Positions 59,360 through 64,000 of a stretch of 64,000 bases of DNA are shown in pieces. The stretch lies in NCBI GenBank assembly GCA_029582165.1, contig CM055875.1, positions 7,857,501-7,921,500 on the forward strand. Direction: 5' to 3'. The position numbers and the translations under genes are program-made. The notes beneath the pieces are model-generated. The model saw only the letters and a list, made by a program, of their open reading frames with translations. It ran no database searches and was not told the DNA's origin. Each line of letters starts with the position of its first letter. Position 1 is the stretch's first letter. This DNA comes from Portulaca oleracea. Taxonomy: Eukaryota > Streptophyta > Magnoliopsida > Caryophyllales > Portulacaceae.

Positions 59360-60712
59360 TGTGTTAGTGACATCCGAAGCAACTTTTGTTGCTTTGGTCG
59401 AGTAGAAGATCGTCATGAGGATGAGTTTTGGACGATAGTCCGCTTGAACTACATAGAACTCATTTAGAGTGTGATTAGAGCTTTCTCTAATCTTGCTCTT
59501 GATGATTTGTAGTCGAGCTTGAGTTTGTGTGCGAGGTGAATTTCTTTAATTCTCTCTTTTCTTAATGGGTATGTGAACCGTGTCGGGTTCGGGCCCGAGC
59601 TTCCTTAGCCGGGTTTGCGAAAAGAGATACGAGGGAGGAAATCCTGACCCGACATTCTCGAGTGAAACCACCCGACCACTATCTTTCATGAACCGTTACA
59701 TCTTTGTAAAAGGTGGGGTGGTGAGTGTCACGTTGGATTGGCTTAGGCGAGTTGCCCATTGGCCTAACTTGGAGAAGCTTGGGACTTGCTTCCGATCCGG
59801 AGGCCGTGGGACCGGGCTCGGCCCTCCCGCGAATGAGGAGTGTCGAGGCTTGGAAGTACCCCGGTGTGATAAACTCAAGGTAGGAGCCACGCCAGCAAAC
59901 AGGCCCCCGTCGCGCCCAAGTCGGCGCTGTCACACCCGCGAGGACGTGCTGGTCTGGGCGTCGCGCCCGTTACCAACAATTTCGCGCCCGCGACGTTTCG
60001 ATTGGACCAGCCAGAAAGTGGAGCAGAACGAGCTCGCGGCCGCGACAGGAAGTGTCACGCCTGTGACCGATGGTCTTCGCGCCCGCGACAGCCCTGGTCG
60101 CGCCCGCGACCCACCTCAGCCAGCGACGGATTGTGGAGGACAAAAATCCGTCGCCGCGACCCACCTGCGACACGCGTGGTGTTTCGTTTATTTTGCTTAG
60201 TTTAAACCTAATTTTTCTGTTTAGTATAAATACCTTGTTTTCCCCTTTTTCCAAGGCAGCTTATGTTATTGAATGATTTGCTAATGCAATGTTAGGGTTT
60301 TCCCCTAGTTTCTGTCTCTAAAATCTTGTTCTTACTTTATCCATTTGTTAATGGTGGTGTTAGCAAGTCATTCATTTAGTGATTATTAGTGGATTACCTA
60401 TGACAATCATGGTGGGGTGTGAGTCCTAGAGTTGTGGACTCTCCTTGCTCAAGGTCATATCCTTCCTTTGGGTGTTCAAGCCCTTGTTCGTGTTGATCAT
60501 CGCTCCTATTCACACACTCAATGAATTCTTCACCCATCCACGCGATCGGTAACGCTCCAGTATACATGCACTTGGTTTTGTAGACAACAAACTCTTATGC
60601 ATTTATGCATGACAGTTGACTTTATGCATGACTTCTTGATGCAATGCAATGATTAGGGGAATATGTACATGAGCGATATTTTACAATGCATGTTATCCTA
60701 TATGCAAACAAC
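59360..60712 (+). repeat. LTR-like sequence with palindrome cluster
   Basis: GC-rich centre (59920-60180) with GTCGCGCCCGCGAC-type palindromes (clean copy 60097-60110) just upstream of a TATA box (AGTATAAATACC, about 60223). The right end is followed by a tRNA-iMet-like primer site. No protein domain in the long open frame through the GC-rich part. The 5' limit is uncertain. Confidence 0.5.
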
Positions 60713-60717
60713 CCCTA

Positions 60718-60731
60718 GTATCAGAGCAACT
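60718..60731 (+). other. Possible primer-binding site (tRNA-iMet type)
   Basis: TAGTATCAGAGCAA closely matches the TGGTATCAGAGC site used by many plant LTR retrotransposons. Confidence 0.5.
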
Positions 60732-61321
60732 CGACGTGCAATTTAAGGACATGGCAGGATAGGTGAGGTTTATGATGAAGCCCGATGATGAAGGCAATGT
60801 CCTGGAAAACTTGTCTTGTCCTCTTACATTCTCGGATCATTGTGGAGACAGGTGGATCCCCGTTGAAGGTTATATGAGCTCTAGGGAAGCCCTCGATTCA
60901 TATGAACTCTTAACTTCTCTTGAGTCAGATGTTGTTTGCAATTAGCCATTGGTATGGTCGATTTCTTGTTCTTGATGGATGGGCCTCGCTTAGGTATGCT
61001 GAGAACGAGCCTCAAAATATTGAATCTCGCAGTTGCACTAATGACCGAGCCAAAAGGCTCTAGATTTGTTTTCTCAAAAAAAAAATATAAAAAATAATAA
61101 ATAAATAAAAGAAAAAGGACTATAAATCTTGTTTCCCATACAAAGCGGGCTATCATTGTTGCGACCAAGTTGTTTAGCCCAATTGCCAAGTAAAAATGAT
61201 AAATATTTTTTTTTAAAAAAAATGATCATGCTATTTGTGTCTGACCTGGTCCAATGTTCGTGACCCACATGCTACAAACATTCACGATTCGTGTTCGCGG
61301 CTAACTCTCGAAGGGACAATC
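60732..61321. other. No recognised gene
   Basis: Short sequence after the primer-like site, then an A-rich and T-rich zone (61076-61230). A 60-codon frame at 60763-60945 shows no domain. Confidence 0.3.
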
Positions 61322-61951
61322 TGTAAGAGGCAAAAATTTGCAGACTAATTAGCAAATAATTAATTTTTATTTGGCCAATTACAAATTGCCACGTGTCAAA
61401 TTGACTGCAGCAAACCCACCCGGTCAAATTTAATTTTCAACCAATAAGAAGCTTCAATGTATCACAATGGTATAGAAAATAGTAATTATTCCTTTAATGT
61501 AGAAAATAAGGGAATAATTAATTGATTCAGGCCCAGGTCTAAAGTCCAACTCAAACCTTAGGCTTCAAGAGCCCAAGGTTGTTAAAATCGGGATCCTAAC
61601 TCGAATTTATGGGGTAGTTAGGATCGGAATTAACCCATGTAGAATCGTGGATCGTGTGTAAATAGTAGAATCGTATCGAGGATTTGGGATCATAAAATTG
61701 TAGGATCGTAGATCATGATCGGAACTTTAATAACTATGGCAGAACCTATAAATAAGGGTCATCCCCTTCATTTTCAACCCCCCCCCCCCCACATGTTGGC
61801 ATTGGAGACTCCGCACACTTTGTAGTCTACATTTAGCATTCTACACTCCAGATACTTCAGAAGATCGAACCGCAAACAACTATTCTAATTGCACAGACCC
61901 TCGACCACAAAAATTGTCACAAACTTGACACATCAACAAGAGCTTTCTGAT
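61322..61951 (+). repeat. Diverged Tat-type LTR, 3' incomplete
   Basis: Starts TGTAAGAGGCAAAAATTTGC and parallels the Tat 5' LTR at 32727 through GCCACGTGT, GGGATAATTAATT-like, CCTATAAATAAGG (61747) and the CATTCTACACT.CAGA leader. Interrupted by a MITE-like insert. Divergence is high, so it is a separate old copy. Confidence 0.65.
61572..61740. mobile_element. Small MITE-like insert
   Basis: About 170 bp absent from the homologous LTR at 32727. Its ends read GGTTGTTAAAATCGGGATC and, inverted from the right, AGTTATTAAAGTTCCGATC. The inside is rich in GATCGTAGGATCG-type repeats. Possibly hAT; no clear target duplication. Confidence 0.5.
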
Positions 61952-62900
61952 TTTTTTTTAAAAAACAAAGGATAATTAACAATTTACCATCAATCTATTT
62001 TCTAATTTCTATCGCTTACCAACCCATTACCCAAGTCCACCCCTCCCTTCCCCTTTCCCCGACATTGCAGTTGCCTTGGTCACGACTGCCTCCGACCTCT
62101 TTTCTAGCGGATCTTAACAAATTCATAAGTTGTTCTTACCTCAACAATCTTAAACAAATTCCTCTCCTTTGCCTTTCTCTTCGTTATTTTTCCCTAGGCA
62201 TTCTTCGAATGTGAAATTGGTTTCACGTGTTGACAACTACAGTAATGCTTTTCTGGGTATACATTTTGCTACAATTCAGGTTGATTTTTTGGTAAGTTTA
62301 TGGGCAACAATTGCTTGAATAATTAGAGTTCCTTTCCTCCTTTCGCTATAACATTTATACTGCAATTGACATTTTCTTATTTACTCTCTTTTTCTGTCTT
62401 CGTCCTCTTTAATTGTACATGCTTCCCAATTCAATTTTAAAGAAAGGATGAAAGTAGTTGATTTTTTTTATGACCACATTGAGCAATTCTATACTAGTTT
62501 TGCAAATGAAAAGTTACACCATCAGGCAAATGAAAATAGAACCAGTGTACTTAGAATATGACTGTTTACAGTAATGCATGTATACTTAAATTTGGGATGA
62601 TAGAATATGATTGTTTACAGTAATGCATGTATATTTTTAATCGAAAAATTTGGGATGATAGAATATGACAGTTGGGATTGAAATAGAGAAGAAGAAATAA
62701 ACATAAAGATAAACATGGTCAACAGAAGCTTTTAATCTCTGTAAAAAGTGGTCCACAATTACTGACGTGGCAAATCTGTGGCAATTTTTTGTAGTTGAAA
62801 GTATGTGTAGTTAAGAGTTTTTGTTGTGCCTATCAAAAAAAAAAAAAAAAAGAGTTTTTGTTGTGGTTATTATACTCGACAGATTTTTGTTTTTTTTTTT
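61952..62900. other. No recognised gene
   Basis: Intergenic-looking sequence. A near-duplicate of about 60 bp (TGTTTACAGTAATGCATGTATA at 62566 and 62612) is the only structure noted. An A-run lies at 62836-62851. Confidence 0.35.
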
Positions 62901-63308
62901 CCTTTCTGGTTGTACTCTAAATCAGCAGTAAGTTCTGTTTGTTAACCACCAGATAGTCATGTCATGTGTAGGTAGCAAAAAGACGAAGAATATCAACTCA
63001 AGAATTGTCTTCCTCCAAATAGGGAAATAGTCTAGAATAAATAACCTTGTTGTTGAGAAAAGAAAATACAGAGACCAAAGGCCAGACACCCTTTTGCTTT
63101 GATATTCAGACTTCAGAGTTGAGACCAGCAATCAATGACAAATACATGTAGGTGCCAATCCTAGACAACATATTACACAGCAAGAGCTGGTTATATTTCG
63201 GTGTAACATGCAACAAATGGGTGCATTCTTGGTCGACCATCCTGAGTGTGTATTATGATATCGGACATCTCCCTGAGTGACCTTTTGCTAGTTTTGTAAT
63301 CTGTCTCT
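62901..63308 (-). other. Probable 3' UTR of the ABA3-type gene
   Basis: Immediately downstream of the TAA of the molybdenum cofactor sulfurase gene on the minus strand. No competing coding exon. The polyadenylation site is not fixed. Confidence 0.4.
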
Positions 63309-63613
63309 TTACCTGATTTCTGGGTGCACTGCTTCCCCAACCCGAATCCATGAATCCACTTGCTTGTTTGCCACATCAGATGTCTCATATCGGAGCAATA
63401 TGCCAAACAAAATTCTCCCCTGCATATTAAGCAATTATAAGTAGGAACATGAGGGGGGGTAAAAAACACGCGTGTTGTTGGAGGAAAATGTTACAAGCTT
63501 ACCTTCACCCGCCTGTATGATGCTAAAGTTGCTAAAGGTTCGTTTGTTTTTTGAATTTGTCCCGACTCATTATCCAAGTTGATCATCTGGCATCGGTTGC
63601 ATCCTCCAAGTGA
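63309..63613 (-). CDS. ABA3: Molybdenum cofactor sulfurase, last two coding exons
   Basis: Two exons on the minus strand: 63613-63503 and 63419-63309 (TAA at 63311-63309). Both have consensus borders (TTTTGACAG before the first, AAG/GTAAGC after it, ATATGCAG before the last) and both are phase 0, 37 codons each. The protein ends SLGGCNRCQMINLDNESGQI... then GRILFGILLRYE...VGEAVHPEIR. This is the end of the MOSC domain of plant MoCo sulfurases (ABA3/LOS5); GGCNRCQ with its conserved Cys pair is characteristic. The enzyme adds the terminal sulfur to the Mo cofactor of aldehyde oxidase (last step of abscisic acid synthesis) and xanthine dehydrogenase. The N-terminal aminotransferase-like domain and earlier exons lie beyond the window. 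The visible part shows no lesion. Confidence 0.9.
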
Positions 63614-63653
63614 CTGTCAAAAATCCATGAGTCAGTAAACACCTTACAGGCTA

Positions 63654-63687
63654 CAACATCAACATCAACATCAACATCAACATCAAC
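63654..63687. repeat. (CATCAA)n in ABA3 intron
   Basis: Five to six hexanucleotide copies about 40 bp upstream of the acceptor of the penultimate exon. Confidence 0.9.
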
Positions 63688-64000
63688 TTTCGTTCCATTC
63701 TAATGTAGATATGCCACATTCATTCATTAATCATTAAGCTGCAAGCCTATGCACACTATATAATTCAAAACATATTTACAGAAATGCTGCAATTTTAACT
63801 TCAAATGATAAAAACCACTCAAAGATATGAACTCAACTCACAGGTCCTTTTTATTTTATTTTTTCTTTTTCTTCCACACGTGAGGTTTCACGTGCAGTTT
63901 CATTTCGGCCTTTAGGACATATTAGGCTTGCGGGTCTTTGGGTTTACGACCCCATTCTGCGCCTACTGAAGAGGGAAGTTAGACGCAGGGGTTTTGAGTT
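63688..64000 (-). other. ABA3 intron (partial)
   Basis: No exon is visible up to the window edge. The last 130 bp (CACACGTGAGGTTTCACGTG, then GGCCTTTAGGACATATTAGG) is GC-richer and may be an inserted repeat. Confidence 0.5.

Noticed and set aside
59580..60200. 206-codon open frame in GC-rich sequence
   Set aside because: Starts at GTG, shows no domain, and coincides with the palindrome cluster of an LTR; high GC explains the lack of stops.
60763..60945. 60-codon frame after the primer-like site as a gag start
   Set aside because: Too short, with no gag motif and no continuation.
32727..61951. LTRs at 32727 and 61322 as the two ends of one giant nested element
   Set aside because: The two copies are far more diverged than the coding region's state would allow, and the second lacks its 3' end; treated as separate insertions.

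Overview
The window is nuclear DNA from a flowering plant, most likely a dicot. Two split host genes with clear plant homologues and normal GT-AG introns sit in a dense mix of plant transposable elements: Ty3/gypsy Tat, Athila-like and chromovirus-like LTRs, L1-type and RTE-type LINEs, a FAR1-type MULE, a hAT and several MITEs. The order or species cannot be fixed from the sequence alone. No bacterial, organellar or CRISPR signal is seen, and no tRNA or rRNA gene was recognised.

Layout. 1-1947 is the end of a long gypsy-type LTR. 1948-10300 is a minus-strand L1-type LINE (ORF1) split by a 6.1-kb Athila-like, pol-less LTR element (2320-8418). 11305-19294 holds the complete coding region of a glycolipid transfer protein (GLTP1 type), minus strand, six coding exons. 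Its introns carry a MITE, compound microsatellites and a gypsy remnant. A 5' leader intron probably runs on to about 25.0 kb and contains an RTE LINE, itself split by a solo LTR (19844-21276). 25973-27983 is a hAT-like element with another terminal-inverted-repeat element nested inside it. 29784-32726 holds two LTRs in opposite orientation, one carrying a 406-bp MULE-type MITE. 32727 to about 42440 is a Tat-lineage Ty3/gypsy element with gag, protease, RT, RNase H, a second RNase H and integrase, followed by two tandem-repeat arrays; no 3' LTR was found. 43218-46714 is a 3.5-kb solo LTR inside older LTR-like sequence that reaches about 49584. 49581-52020 is a decayed FAR1/MULE transposase. 53061-54676 is another solo LTR. 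56270-61951 is a series of LTR remnants and a 49-bp minisatellite. 63309-64000 contains the last two coding exons of a molybdenum cofactor sulfurase (ABA3 type), minus strand.

How it fits together. The two host genes are functionally unrelated (sphingolipid transfer; sulfuration of the Mo cofactor for abscisic acid and purine enzymes) and share only orientation. Everything between them is nested mobile DNA. Several insertion events can be read at base level, because target duplications and interrupted reading frames rejoin exactly when the inserted element is removed. The least explained pattern is a CG-centred palindrome of about 14 bp, reiterated upstream of the TATA region in several unlike LTR families.
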